Source: Azadirachta indica (taxonomy: Eukaryota; Streptophyta; Magnoliopsida; Sapindales; Meliaceae). Taken from it: DNA of 64,000 bases. The position numbers and the translations under genes were made by a program. The DNA lies in the NCBI GenBank assembly GCA_022749755.1, contig CM040447.1, forward strand, positions 8,268,545-8,332,544, read 5' to 3'. The notes beneath the pieces were generated by a model, which was not told the DNA's origin, ran no database searches, and was given only the letters and a program-made list of their open reading frames with translations. Of the stretch, positions 22,758-35,497 are shown piece after piece; within the stretch, counting starts at the first letter, position 1, and each line of letters begins with the position of its first letter.

Positions 22758-22799
22758 AGTTAGTTTAATTGAATTAAATGTATCCAAATATTGACTTAA

Positions 22800-25186
22800 A
22801 TGTGTCAATGTATTGTAATTATTACGTTAAGAGATGCAAGGTAGCTAAATTATGTTGACTATTGTATTTAAAATAGATGAATTAAATTGACCATTCCCTC
22901 CAAATATGAATTATTAGAATATTATATATATATATATATGTTTACATATCATTAGTTAATTCATCTTAAAAAGTGCCTTGATAATTACATTGAGAGATGT
23001 TAAGCAACTGAATTATGTTGATCATTATATTTAAAATAAATGAATTAAACTTATTGTTAGCTCAAAGGATGAATTTTTTAATATAGTATATATATATATA
23101 TATATTATTTTGTTCAATTGAATAAATGATACGAGCATTACATTGAGAGATGTGAGGCAGTGTAATTATTTTGACTGTTGTATTCAAAATAGATGAATTA
23201 AACTAATAGTTGAATAGAGAGATGAATTCTTGGAATTAAGAGGTATATATATAATTAGATAGTTAGTTCAATTGAATAAAAGAAAGAGTGTCAAATTCAA
23301 TTTTAATCGTTAAAAGTGTGTAAATCTAACGATCCACAAATAGTGTAAATATATGTACAAAAATATGATGTGGTCAACCCTTCCTACATATAAGGCCAAA
23401 TTACCCTCAAGATGCCCCAAATTCTTCAAAATTTTTACTGTAATATTTATATTTTTGACACATCTTTTACGTTTATATATAATTTAGCTCTACAGCTTTA
23501 CAAAGTTATCAACTTAGCCATTAATTTATTAATTGCTTTTAAAATGTTAGCAAACTAACTTTATCTTTTAAATATTTGACCACTTTAGTTATCCATTTTT
23601 GGCTTATATATATATATATGTTTCATTGTCATCTTTTTGGTCTTATTCTCCATTTGTCACATTAGATGTATATAGAAGGACAAATATGGTAGAACGACAC
23701 ATTCTCTATTTACTCAATAGAAAATTCCTAATGGTAGGATATTTTTGAGGTATTTTACTCTAACAAAAAGGTACTAAGCATAACATGTCTCTACCAAGCA
23801 GTGAAGTGTTTTTTTTCCCTCAACAAACCAATGCATCTTTTAATAAGGTAGCAAATTTGGGCCTCCTACTTGAAGCTTTGTCAGTTATATTTGTAAGAAC
23901 ATGCACTTACTAGTGTTAGTGTCTTTCTGTTAGTTATCATTTGAATTAATTTCTTCTTGTTTTCTTCTAGTTAATTCAGATGAATAAAAATGTTTCTTGA
24001 AGGTAGTGACTAAAATGTATAAATCTAATGTGACCTAATAAGATGTAGCTTGAATTATGCTGACCATTGTATTTAAAATTAAAAAATTAAACTAATTTTC
24101 TAAATTATGATTGAAATCATCACAAACCTCCGTTTCCTCTTTTTTATTTCAATTTCTAGGATATTATATGGTGATTTTTTAACTTGTCAAATGGAAATAG
24201 AAACAGATAGCCCATTATTTCAATTCAATATGGCTAGGGACTTCAGCTAAATGAAATGTCTCTTAAGGATAGGAACTTATACGTAAAAAAAGTGATGTGA
24301 TTGTTACATTGAGAGATATGAGACAGTTGAATTATGTTAACCATTGCATTGAGAGATTTATGGGAAAACAATTATGTTGACCACTACATTGAGAGATGTG
24401 AAGCAGCAAAATTATGTTGACCATGATATTTTAAAATAGATGAATAAAATTAACTTTTCGCTAAAAGATGAATTCTTAGGATTATATACACATAATTAGT
24501 TGATTAAGTTGAATAAATTGTCTCCAAGAGACACAAACTTGAATGTGTAAATGAGATATGATTGTTTCATTGAGAGATGCAAGGCAGATTAATTATTTAG
24601 ACTGTTTAAAATAAATGAATTAAACTAAAGTTGACTCGAGAGATGAATTCTTAGAATTAAGAGGTGTATATATATATTTGGATAATTAGTTCAATTGAAT
24701 AAAATCTCTCTTGTAGACAATAACTTAAATGCATAAAGCTGATGTGATTGTTACATTGACAGATGCGATATAGCTTGAATTATGTTGACCATTATATTTA
24801 AAATTAATGAATTAGACCAATTTTTAAAAACTTGATTGAAATCATCACAAACCACCCTCTCTACTTTTCTATTTTAGCTTCTAAAATATTATAAGGTGAT
24901 TTTTTTTTAACTTTTGATAATTTTTTAACTTGCCATATAAAAATAGAAAAAGACAGACTAGAAAGAACATATCTTAAGTCAAAGCAATATACTTAGTTAG
25001 TTAGTTCAACTGAATGAAATGTCTCTTAAAGATCATAAGTTAAATGTAAAAAAAGTGTTGTGATTGTTACACTGAGAGATGTGAGACAATCAAATTATGT
25101 TGACCATTGCATTGAGAGATTCAAGTTAGCAAAATTGAATTGACCATTACATTAAGAGATGTGAGGCAACAAAATTATGTTGACCA
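22800..25186. repeat. Degenerate long tandem repeat (about 150-185 bp units)
   Basis: Recurring order of motifs: ACATTGAGAGATGTGAGGCA, then AATTATGTTGACCAT, TTTAAAATAGATGAATTAAA, GATGAATTCTTAGGATTA, TTAGTTCAATTGAATAAA and GTCTCTTAAAGACAGTAACT. Measured spacings are 151 bp (22984 to 23135) and about 185 bp (24567 to 24752). Units are diverged and interrupted by a unique stretch at about 23290-24000. Closely related arrays occur at 34800-35110 and 50560-53030. No genes seen. Confidence 0.75.
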
Positions 25187-25195
25187 TTACAATTA

Positions 25196-26254
25196 AGGGG
25201 TATTATTACATACCTCCCCTGAGGTATTAATAACAATCACCTAGGTACAAGGTATAATGATTCTATCACTACCTCCCTTGGTGTTATAGTTGATTGTCAA
25301 CTTTAAGGGCATAACTGTAAAAGCAATTAGATTTTAATTTTTGTTTTTTAGCTGAAAGAAACTAGAGTCTAATTCACAGAATTCGTACGCAAAGTTATGT
25401 TTCCATTTTTCTTGGCTTTGATCGATTTAAGAGAGATTCGGTAAGAAAAGTATATGGCATCTTTCAACAAATGGTGGGAAGGCTATAGAGCAATAGTTGA
25501 AGAAACCAGGGGAAGCAAAGGACCAATAAATAGCTATATGGGTTGCATAGAAGCTTTAGGAAATAGGGGGCATCTGTGGAAGATGGTAGCGGGACTGAGG
25601 GGAGAATGAATGAAAGGCCATGGAGAGATACCGTTTGTGATCCATGGATCTCTGATTAGGAAATCGTATTCAAGCTCCGTTGTCGTTGAGCGCAAAACTT
25701 TCAATTTCTTCTCGTGATGCCTATAAGTGGGTTTGTTCAAAGCCTTGGTTTTTTGAGTCCATCTTGTTTAATCCATTTCTAAACTAAAGCAATTTTAAAT
25801 TAATCTACTCAAAGAGTGAATAAAATGATCAGGTGAAGAAGATTAACTGAGACATTAGGCTTTTGAACAATACATGAGTGGTGGTGGACGTGACTGGAGC
25901 TTTAGATGGTAGAATAGGCTGAAGCAAGAGATGCAAGTGGCTTTGAATAAACAATGAACTTGTTTGCTTGATTCATTAGAGAGAAGATAGAGAGCTTGTG
26001 GGTACATGATGTTTTATTGTGATGCATTTGTGTCCGTTGATTAGATCTTCTCTTTTGAGATTAACTGTCGTCAAAACTCAAAAGTTGGATTACCATTTTT
26101 CTTGCAAGCTGTAGCGTAGTTAAGGGTATTTCAATAATTTCGCACATTGGTGTTAGTGAAATAATGGTCAAGGTGAGGTAAGTGATAGAATCCTAATACT
26201 TTCTAACAAAGTGATAGTTATTGATACCTCAGGGGAGGTATATGATAATACCCT
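25196..26254. mobile_element. Mutator-like non-autonomous transposon with long inverted termini
   Basis: The left end AGGGGTATTATTACATACC and the reverse complement of the right end, AGGGTATTATCATATACC, match; the imperfect match continues for about 90 bases through CTCCCCTGAGGTAT. The flanks TTACAATTA (25187-25195) and TTATATTTA (26255-26263) look like a 9-bp target duplication with two changes. The element lies inside one unit of the tandem repeat, whose sequence resumes on the right as TATTTAAAATAGATGAA. The 1059-bp interior has no transposase. Long termini plus a 9-bp duplication point to a MULE, but the superfamily is not proven. Confidence 0.7.
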
Positions 26255-27204
26255 TTATATTTAAAATAGATGAAAAAAGTTTACCTTTGACTAAAGGACG
26301 AATTCTTATGATTAAATATGTATATAATTAATTGATTGTCTCTAAAAGATAGTAAATTAAATGTATAAATGCAAATGTTATTTTTACATCGGGAGATGCC
26401 AAGCAAATGCATTATGCGGACCCTAACATTTAAATTAATACTAAAATTGTTTTGCCAATTACGGAAATTTTCTCGACTTAATCTTATTTAAACAGATAAA
26501 TAAGAAGTACTAGATTACTAATTAAATTAAATTTAAGAGGAAATTAAAAAAAGGAGGTAATGAATTAAGCAACCGATATGATAAAACTTAGGATTACAAT
26601 TTTTCCTCAACACTTCACTTGAATCCTTATTTCTCACTTAATTAATTAATTAATTTGAATTGTTAATTAAAAAATACAAAAAATTTTGATGTTTTAACAA
26701 TTAAAAAAAGAGGAGTTATCAAAGTGATCGGTACAACAATTTTAATATCGTATCATAAATGTTGGCATTGCCGCAAGTCCAAATTTAATGTGAGTATCAT
26801 TTATGTTGCATTTTAGACATTGCTGATCATTCTTCTTTTTTGTTCTTATATGCTATTTTCTTATTATTGATTTTTTTTTTTTTTACAAGATCTTTGACTT
26901 GGATTTTATAGGTAGCACCAAAATATATTTTTATTTTCCATATAATTATTTCAAGCTGAATGATTTGTTTTCCCTTTACCTATTCTAATTTTTATTTTTG
27001 TGGAGAAATAAAAATTTTGTTCCCTGGGTACCTATAAAATACTTGGCAATTTAACCGTATGGAGTAGTACATCTATTTAGAGAGTATAAAGCTTATGAAT
27101 CCCACACTGCGTCAAACTATAAAAGCATACAGATGTGTGAGATGCAAAACATGGCTTTGCTGGAGCAGAAGATGAAATAAGAGAGATGCGTGCGTCTATT
27201 TGAG
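26255..27204. other. AT-rich spacer, duplicated at 44636-45410
   Basis: From about 26410 the sequence matches 44636 onward nearly base for base, with small indels. No coding sequence recognised; it contains A/T runs only. Confidence 0.6.
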
Positions 27205-27900
27205 TGTTTATATTAAGTGTAAATACTTGTACTAATTTATTGTACGGGTGATTGTTTTTCTTGCGTGTATAATAATACTTATACCATTCTTATGTATAAG
27301 TTATTTTATTTCCTTTATTAAATTAAAGAGTGCGCAATTTATTTTTTTCTATGATTTGGTATCAAAACCTCTACGTATTCGTAACAAGTAATATCAGAGT
27401 CTAGTTCATCCAAGAGATTATTCATGTGAACGGTGAGTTATGGGTTCAATAATTGCGACGCTATTCATATAAATGTCTGTTGGGTTAAATTATGTTCATT
27501 TTAAAATAGTTGATAAATTCTATCAATTATGGGAGGAAAGAGATTTACACCTTGAAATTTTTGCTAGCTTGGTCTCTACTTTGCTTCATAAAAAATGTAG
27601 TCCTAAAAAAAATTGCCTAAATTTGAGTAATTGATATTAGAATTTTGTTAGAATTATAGGAGTTCTCATTTTCTAGATGTATTGATTTATGTATAAGTCT
27701 TGCATAATAGTTCAAAGAATTAATAGACTAAAGAATCAGAGCTTTTAAAATTATAGCATGAAAAAGTTTTAATTTGCTCAGATTTTATTAATAATGTTGG
27801 TTTTATTGAATATAAGCTTGCTTTGTTGTGTTATTATTTTCCACAGGATTGGAGAACTAAAGAAATTGGTGGAGGGCATGTGAAGCTTTTAAGGGTACAT
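27205..27900 (+). mobile_element. LTR-retrotransposon remnant: short LTR and adjoining internal sequence
   Basis: A segment starting TGTTTATATTAAGTG and ending TTCGTAACA (27205-27386) has LTR-like ends. It is followed by TAATATCAGAGTC, which resembles a methionine-tRNA primer-binding site. The next several hundred bases (for example GTTGGGTTAAATTATGTTCA) recur at 35639-35990 and 45600-45845. No intact protein. Identification is moderate; the internal part could be decayed gag. Confidence 0.45.
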
Positions 27901-30900
27901 TTATAATGGAAGGCTTTGTGGGTGTAATCGTACTCTAGTAGTTATTATTTGTTAATTGTAATTTCATGAATTTTTAATTTGTTTTGCATTCTTGAAATTT
28001 TTTGAGAGTTAAAAGTCAACACTTCATTGTTTTATAAACTTTACTTAGAGAATTGTTGTACAAATTGTGACCTTCACCGTGTTAATAGAATTTTCACGTT
28101 TTATATTATTCGTTTTTTGTACTTTGAAAAAGCTTGTAAGAGATCATATCTTTGTTGCCTTTTATATGTGAAATAGAACCTAAATCACTTAAAGAAGTGA
28201 TCTCATCTTTGTTGCCTTTTATATGTCATATAGAATCTAAATCACTTAAAGAGGTCAAAATAGGACAAAAATTAATTAGGTTGGAATTTTGATAAAATAA
28301 TGTAAAAAATATGTGACAAATCTCATTGGAGAACTTGTGATATTATTATGTTAGAGATACATAATATAATTATTTCAAGATATCTTACTACATTTATCCC
28401 AAAAATATATGACATATTTATTTCAAGATATCATGATATATGTAAATCAAAACACTTTACAAAGAATCCATAAAAACACGTATTTGGGAAAAACAATTGT
28501 TGATTCATAAATGAGACTTCAAAGATAGTTTATAATTTTAACGGTCAACAAAGCCTAATTTTCTAGTCATGATAATTCAATTAATTTTTCTGTTTTAAAA
28601 TTGAACATATAAGTTTCTTTTTAAAAAACCGCTAAAAGAAAAAAAAATATTATATAACATCTGAAGTTTAGAAAGATAAAATTGAAAATTTACTATCAGA
28701 AATGCATTTCAAAAATCCTATTACCTCTGATGAAATGTTCGAGAGACACGTCTGTACATCCTTAATAATTATTTTATGATTCTTAAATTTCAGGTTTTGG
28801 GAACACCGACCAAGCAGTGAGATAAAGTGCATGAATCCAAACTGCATAGAATTTAAGTTCTCATAAGTAAGAAGCATATAACTGCTTTTCATTTGACACT
28901 CTTAAATATTGGATTATTAATTGAAAAATTGAAGCATGCTGAACGATTGTTATCATAGGTTCTAGCATTATCTTATCCTTTTTTTTTTTTTTTTTTTTTT
29001 TAATTGAATTCTTAAATAAAGAAATTTCTTCCTAGGCCTATTGCTCGTATAGACTCCTGATGAGGGATTGATTAAAATATAAACCTACAAATTTGCTTAT
29101 ATATATAAGGGAAAAGAACATTCAAGTCCCTAAATTTACCTTATTGAACTCATTAGTTCTCATAATTTTAAAAATGTCATAACGTCTTTACTTATTTTGA
29201 TTATAACTATTTTTCCTTAAATATTACTTTAGATTTAATTTAAAATTACAAAACAATAAATAAAACAAAATATAAATAGTAACCCAGAGTTTAAGATAAA
29301 TGACAATTTTTTTTAAACACTTACTTCTTGACTACTTTTGGTTAATTCTTTTTTAATATTTGGTAGATTGAATTTTGCTGTATTAGATAATCAAGCATGT
29401 TTATTTTTTAAATACTTTTTTCTAACAAAAAAGTTACTTTCTTTTACTTTTGTGCTCTGTATAATTATAAATGTTAAATAAATAAGTGAACATCTTAAAA
29501 AATAAAAAGGAAATAAGTTGAGTCATACATTAAAAAAAAAAAAAAAACTTTGTTAAGGTGAATTTCATTATAATTTACAATGTTATATCACAGGTAAATA
29601 TATACTTTAATTATTAAGTAAGTAAAAGAGAGTTATCACAAAAATTTAATAACATCTTAACTAAAATTTTTGGTAAATGAATGTGACGGAGAATTCATCA
29701 AAAGAAACAGAAAAACCAAATGTATATCTTTAAAAGGAAGAAAAAGTCATAAGTTTTGTATGGGTAATGATGCAATAAATTAATTAGAAAAAGATATTTT
29801 TCAGAAGATATTTAACGAACTATTTACACTTTAGATTGAAAAATTAACACATTCCTCTGTTAAATTTTGGAAAATCTACACATGGAGTGAAGGTTTGGAG
29901 AAATGCACAGATACCTCTGGTGGATCGTCAGTTGAATAACACTATTAATTAAAAATAACTAGAATGCCCTTAATTAAAACTTTAAATTTGGATTAAAAAT
30001 TTAGAAATTTAATTTAAATTTATTTAATATCTAAAAATAATAATAATAAGTAATCAATTAGAAAAGGTTTTAATTGTTTATCAAAATTCTAGTTTTTGAT
30101 TATAATTATCTCTTATGAGAATAATTTATAAAAGTTCACTACTGTAACTTAGTTTAGATTTCTTGCACGATTAAAATGTATGGCTCCAATAGTTTTTTAG
30201 TTTTTGATTTATTCTTATGTTATTTTTATTTTGTATGTTCTTTTCATTTTCATATATCTTTTTTTTTTATTTTCATTTTTTGAATAAAAATATGTGTTAT
30301 ATCGAATTGCCTCTAAAATTAACAATCAACTCACTATTAAAGTCAGTGAATTGATAGTGCAAGAGAGATATATGTGCATTTTCTCAAGCTTTTATCTACA
30401 AATAAGTTACTCAAGCCTCAGGGAAGATATGTTTAATTCTCTTATTCAGGTTTTAGAAAAACACTATCATAATGGGTGTGTGTGTGTATATATATATGGA
30501 TAGATATATACATTGGTATTACATGCAATTTAAATTTTAAATTAATTCAAAAATTCCATTTAAACTTAATTTTTAAATCAAACCCATATTTTGAAAAAGA
30601 TTGATATTACATTTTTGCGTTTGTATTAATTATAATAGATTAATTACATATATTATGTTTTAATTTAAATGTACTCATTCTAAGCCATTCATAACACTCA
30701 CTTTTGGATTCAACTGACTTCAATTATATTTATAAAATGTAATAGACTGTAAGATTTTTGCATACAACTCACCATTTCATGAATTGTGAATTTAGGTGTG
30801 ATTTTGAAATTAAATGTATTTAAAATGAAATTATTAATTGCAATGACAATTAAAAGAAAATAACAAAAACCAACAAACATCCACAAAAGAGACACTAGGT

Positions 30901-31260
30901 AGCTGAAAAGGACAAAAACTATAGCAAAATAGTCCAATATATCAACTTTCACTATATATAAATAAAATAAAATAAAATAATAGAATTAAACCAAATTATC
31001 TCAACCTTAATTATTCTATAAACTCACTACGTCATGAAAAAAACACTTTTTTTTTTGGTTCATTGACACATAAACTAAGCATATGAATAAAACCCTAAAT
31101 GGGTTTAAGAAAAAAGTGATAAAAAGACGACAAAATAAATAATCAAGAGCAATAGATGTGTAGTGCTGAAACTCACCCTCAATTTTTCTGTTTTTTTTTG
31201 AGCAACAAGTGGGATTACCTGGGCGATTATGAAGAAGAAATTAAAGAGGTGTGGTTAGCA

Positions 31261-31262
<2 letters not shown>
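27901..31262. other. AT-rich intergenic sequence without recognisable gene
   Basis: Contains a 57-bp direct duplication (28138-28251), a T homopolymer of about 23 bases (28979-29001), a TG/TA tract (30475-30497) and an (AAAAT)n tract near 30960. From about 30770 it is homologous to 45880-47000. Short open frames have no protein-like composition. Confidence 0.6.
28138..28251. repeat. Direct tandem duplication, period 57 bp
   Basis: Two adjacent copies sharing TCTTTGTTGCCTTTTATATG and AATCACTTAAAG, with few differences. Confidence 0.85.

Positions 31263-31294
<32 letters not shown>
31263..31294. repeat. (GT)n microsatellite
   Basis: About 15 GT dinucleotides. The homologous place in the duplicate block (near 47056) has only about four, so this tract length changed after duplication. 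Confidence 0.95.
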
Positions 31295-31429
31295 ATTTAG
31301 ACATCTAAAACCAAATAAAATTAAGCACCCACAAAAGATGACAAGGAAAAGAAAGAATAAAAAAGAATATATATATATATATTCATAAACGTAGATCCCT
31401 TTTATCTGCCACAATTGTGTGACTAACCC

Positions 31430-32645
31430 TGAATGATCATTAATAAGAGAATTATTGGCAACACCAAATATATTTTCCATAATTAAGATGATCTATGAAC
31501 CCAAAATAAGCCAATAGAAGTAGTGATGAGATAAATTCTAAACAGTTTGGAAAGAATTTGAAATAGAATTAGACCTCTAATCTTTGGCTGCCAAGTTTTA
31601 CTCTTGGAATTCAAATTTTCTTCTCTTCTGTCATTATTCAAGGTTCTTTAATTAGTTTTGGTTTTCTTTGTTTCATAATTTTCTCAAGATTTTCTTCAAG
31701 TCTGTCTCACAAAAGAGTCGTTTAGTTTGCAAATGGATGATGTGGTTGACTTTCAATACTATTGTACACTTTTTGTTACCCACTTACTGAGCTAGATACA
31801 TTGAATTAGAATCCATCAAACACGGAAAAAAAAATAAAGATCAAAGGAAAACAAACATATTTAATGTGCCCTTGTTTATTATTATTATTTGAAAACAGGA
31901 AAAATACACGAAAAGACAAAAAGCCAAAAAATATAAATCCAACAGCCAAGTGGCAATGCAATATTCTACCACTATACATTGGCACCTTGATGTTCATAAC
32001 ATTGTTATAGAAAATTTGAAATTTCCAGATGTTGGTTTAGTTTAAGTATTCCAATTCGCATTTTGCTAGATTATGTATTGAAATAGCTTTGGTTGTCTGC
32101 ATTTTAACCTTTGCATAATATTTTCTATAATAGCATAGCATGGTTAACATCAATTAAAAGACGCAAGTGGCAATGTCCTCGGAGGAGATTACAAAGTTGT
32201 GTAATTAGGATCATGCTATCTTTGCACCCAAAGAAATGAAGCCCTTGGTGCAAGAAAATATGCTATATGCTTTCTTTGTGCACTGGCTTGACATAGATAA
32301 CAAACTGATCAAGAGATCATGATTAATAATTCTTGTGATACCAACTTGTATTTGTATACTACATGATGGAACAAAAGCCACGAAATTCTTTCACTCAAAA
32401 CTAGAACTTAAAAGTGATCCATTGTAGAATTTTATTTTCACAAGGCACATATAAAAGCTTGCATTTATTCATCAAATAGTCCAACATATATGGCAGTTGG
32501 TAAATTTATTTATCAACCGATAGCGTACCCTCCTTAAGAGGTTTATTTGAAAACCAAAAACATATGAAAGCTAGCACATGTTCTTTTGTGGATAACACAT
32601 TTCATCCCTACGCCAAATCTAATAGTGGCCGTAAATACTTTACGT
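31430..32645. other. 3' flank of reductase B, no gene seen
   Basis: Almost identical to 47205-48418. No coding sequence recognised. It holds the presumed 3' untranslated and downstream sequence of the reductase gene. Confidence 0.6.
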
Positions 32646-34668
32646 TTAGGCCTTGATGGATTTAGGAGGAGTGTTTTTTTTGAACTTCCACGAGGTGTTC
32701 CTCACAGCATTATATTCTCTTGGTCCTGCCACCTCTTCTATGGGTACAGCTTTCGTAATTTCCTCGACATCCTCTTTTGTAAGTTTCACAGTTAGAGAGC
32801 CAATATTGTTGTCTAAGTTCTCTATCTTAGTTGTGCCTGAAAATGAAAGCAAATCAACAGAAAATAATGTTGCCAATATCTTCTTCGTTGGCTACATTTC
32901 GAAACAACTGTATATATTTCTCTAAAGCACTACTTTTAATGTTTGCAACGTTTTTTTCACACAGGATAGTAGAAATAAATAGTCATTCAAGCTAGTGAAG
33001 ACAAAAAAGAAAATAATCACCAGGAATAGGTACAACATCATCCCCTTGTTTGAAAAGCCATGCCAGTGCTAGTTGTGCAGGAGTGCATTTGTACTTCTTG
33101 GCGAGCTTTTCTACACGAGTATAAATGCACTTGTTCTTCTCTAGATTCTCTCCCACAAACCTAGGATGTGAGATCTTATAGAAAGATACAAGGAACATTT
33201 TAATAAGTTTTTGGACAAACAGATCATTAATCTCAAATATGATTGGCAGAGTATTGTAGTGTGAAAATCTTTTTGTATAATCACTATATTGTCAAAAAAT
33301 CATGGGTACAACTATTGATGAAAAACATACCAAAGAGCTATCAGGAGGCAAACTTTCCACAATAGCTTTGCCAGCAAAAAACCCATGACCAACAGCACCG
33401 TATGATACTATTCCAATGCCAAGCTCCCTATATACTTGAATGAATCAAGATGACAGCCTTATATTTCTAAAAACATATAAAATTTACACTTACGTTAAAT
33501 AGTAAGGACAAATCGCCCAACAAACCTTGATATTTAAGGTTATGATTACCTGCAAAGAGGTACTATCTCTTCCTCAATATCACGACTCCAAAGGGACCAT
33601 TCCATTTGCACCGCTGTAATTGGATGCACTGCATGTGCCCTCCTGATTGTGTCCGGGTTAGCCTCGGACATTCCAATGTACTTGATTTTCCCTTCTTCCA
33701 CCAGCTTCTTAAGTTCGCCAATCTATAATCATTGACAAAGAAATATACTTTTTGACACGTGAATATGGGTTCTCAAGCTTCCAAAGAGATGATACAGATT
33801 GAAGTTTGCAATTATTAGGGTATAGGTCTAAGAGAAAGAGATCAACTCACAGTGTCCTCTATGGGAATTGATGTGTCTATTCTATGCAGATAATACAGAT
33901 CAATGTACTCCACATCTAGATTCTTTAAGCTAGCTTCACAATGTGAGCGCATCCATTCTGGGGTGCCATTCGCAATCATACCATTAGGTCCAAATCCTGC
34001 AATGCCACCCTTTGTGCCTATTTGTATTTTTTCTCTTGGTAACTGCTTCAAGGCCTGAAAGGTGTTAAGCATAAACAAAACCTTTTTTATTATCAGCCAG
34101 TTAATTATGAGTAAAAGTAGTTGAAAATTTGAAATATTTTGAATAGTCAAATTATATATAAATTTGTAAAAGAGAGATATTCACCTTTGCAATCACTTGT
34201 TCTGTTCCATATACATCAGCTGTATCAAAGAAAGTGATTCCTCTATTGAAAGCATGCTTTAATAATGCTATTCCATCCTCTTCTGAGGTTTTAGGGTTAA
34301 AAGGTCCGGACAACTCCAAACATCCTAACCCGATCTTTGAGACCTAAAATTAATAGATCATTAGAGAAAAAAGAAATTTGACAAGGAAAATCTAGAATCT
34401 CTCAATTTTAACATTTATAATTTGGCAGCGAAAGGCTTTAGCATACAAGAATTACGTTGTGAATGCAAAGCTTACATCATAACCAACATGGAAAATAAAG
34501 TAGGACTATTGCATAATGTTCTATGGAAAATATGGAAAATATCTCGCATTGTAAAAATGAAAAAAAAGTTGAGCAAATAAAAGAGAAGTTTGGGGTATAT
34601 GTACATACCTCAAGTCCTTGGCTTCCTAGTTTCACTCTTGGAACATGAATTTTCCTGTCTTCTGCCAT
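32646..34668 (-). CDS. Aldo-keto reductase, perakine reductase/auxin-induced-like (gene B, intact, seven exons)
   Basis: NADPH-dependent carbonyl reductase of the aldo-keto reductase superfamily, presumably cytosolic; substrate unknown. Exons: 34668-34609, 34343-34185, 34054-33851, 33722-33550, 33427-33331, 33174-33021 and 32836-32646. All borders are GT-AG and phases fit, giving 345 residues and a stop. Seen: N-terminal [20 protein letters not shown]; catalytic Asp and Tyr in FFDTADVYG; Lys in IQIGTKGG; His in [62 protein letters not shown]; and [11 protein letters not shown] near the end. Oddities against the family as I know it: the loop after VYG is three or four residues shorter ([10 protein letters not shown]), and the usual YSPLGRGFF reads YGAVGHGFF. 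The first coding ATG has a TG/TA tract about 50 bases upstream. Family certain; activity not certain. Confidence 0.93.
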
Positions 34669-34718
34669 CTTTAAGTTGTAACTTGGCTTTTCTTAGCTTC
34701 AGTTTTCCTAGTGTCTTG

Positions 34719-34752
34719 CATATATATATATATACACACACACACACATATA
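34719..34752. repeat. (TA)n(CA)n tract upstream of reductase B
   Basis: On the gene's strand this is a TG run followed by a TA run, about 50-85 bases before the ATG, where a TATA region or leader could lie. CTTTATAT occurs at its far edge. Confidence 0.85.
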
Positions 34753-34799
34753 AAGTTAGTTCAATTGAATTAAATGTATCCAAATATTGACTTATATGT

Positions 34800-35110
34800 A
34801 TCAATGTATTGTAGTTATTCCATTAAGAGACGCAAGGTAGCTGAATTATGTTGACTATTATATTTAAAATAGATGAACTGAAGTGGCCATTCTCTCCATA
34901 GATGAATTATTAGAATTATATATATATGTTTACATATGATTAGTTAATTCATCTTAAAATGTGCCTTGATAATTACATTGAGAGAGGTTAGGCAACTGAA
35001 TTATGTTGACCATTATATTTAATATAGATGAATAAAGTTTACTTTTGACTAAAAGATGAATTCTTATCATTAAATATGTATATAATTAATTGATTGTCTC
35101 TAAAAGATAG
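34800..35110. repeat. Short stretch of the long tandem repeat
   Basis: Two to three units of the same repeat as 22800-25186 (GAATTATGTTGACCATTATA, GATGAATTCTTATCATTAA). Confidence 0.7.
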
Positions 35111-35497
35111 TAATTTAAACCTTCAAGATAAAGTTTTGGATGCTCTCCTCTGGATAAGGTTTTAATCATATTTTGTTTACTTATATTCATTCACTTCTTT
35201 TTTTTTTTTTTTCAATTTCTGGAAAAGATTTTTATGAGCCAAGATTGTTGTGAGTCGTAAATGAAACTAAAAAAAACATTTATTAATTCATTTTCTCAAT
35301 TGAGGTCTCTATGTTTCTATGTATTTCTAGTGATTTTTTTTTGTTCTTAAATTAAGTCGTTTTCCTATGAAGTTGTCATGCTCCTCATATGTTGCCGCCC
35401 TTAAATTTTTTATCTTCTAACTCTCAGGAAAACTTCTAGCTTAAGTTTTTATATTCAAGCAAATTTGAGTATAATTTGCAAACAATTCCTGAGGGAG
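35111..35497. other. AT-rich sequence, no gene seen
   Basis: Low-complexity, with a T run near 35200. Its right end CCTGAGGGAG (35488-35497) looks like a polypurine tract before the next LTR-like segment. Confidence 0.5.

Noticed and set aside
25534..25740. 68-codon minus-strand frame in the long-TIR element as a transposase remnant
   Set aside because: No transposase motif is visible and the frame is too short to support it.
27415..27900. Functional gag gene of a copia element
   Set aside because: Only fragments resembling a gag start can be read, interrupted by stops; kept only as a low-confidence retroelement remnant.
32653..32925. 90-codon plus-strand frame, also present at 48426-48698
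   Set aside because: Antisense shadow of the last reductase exon; conserved only because the gene is duplicated.
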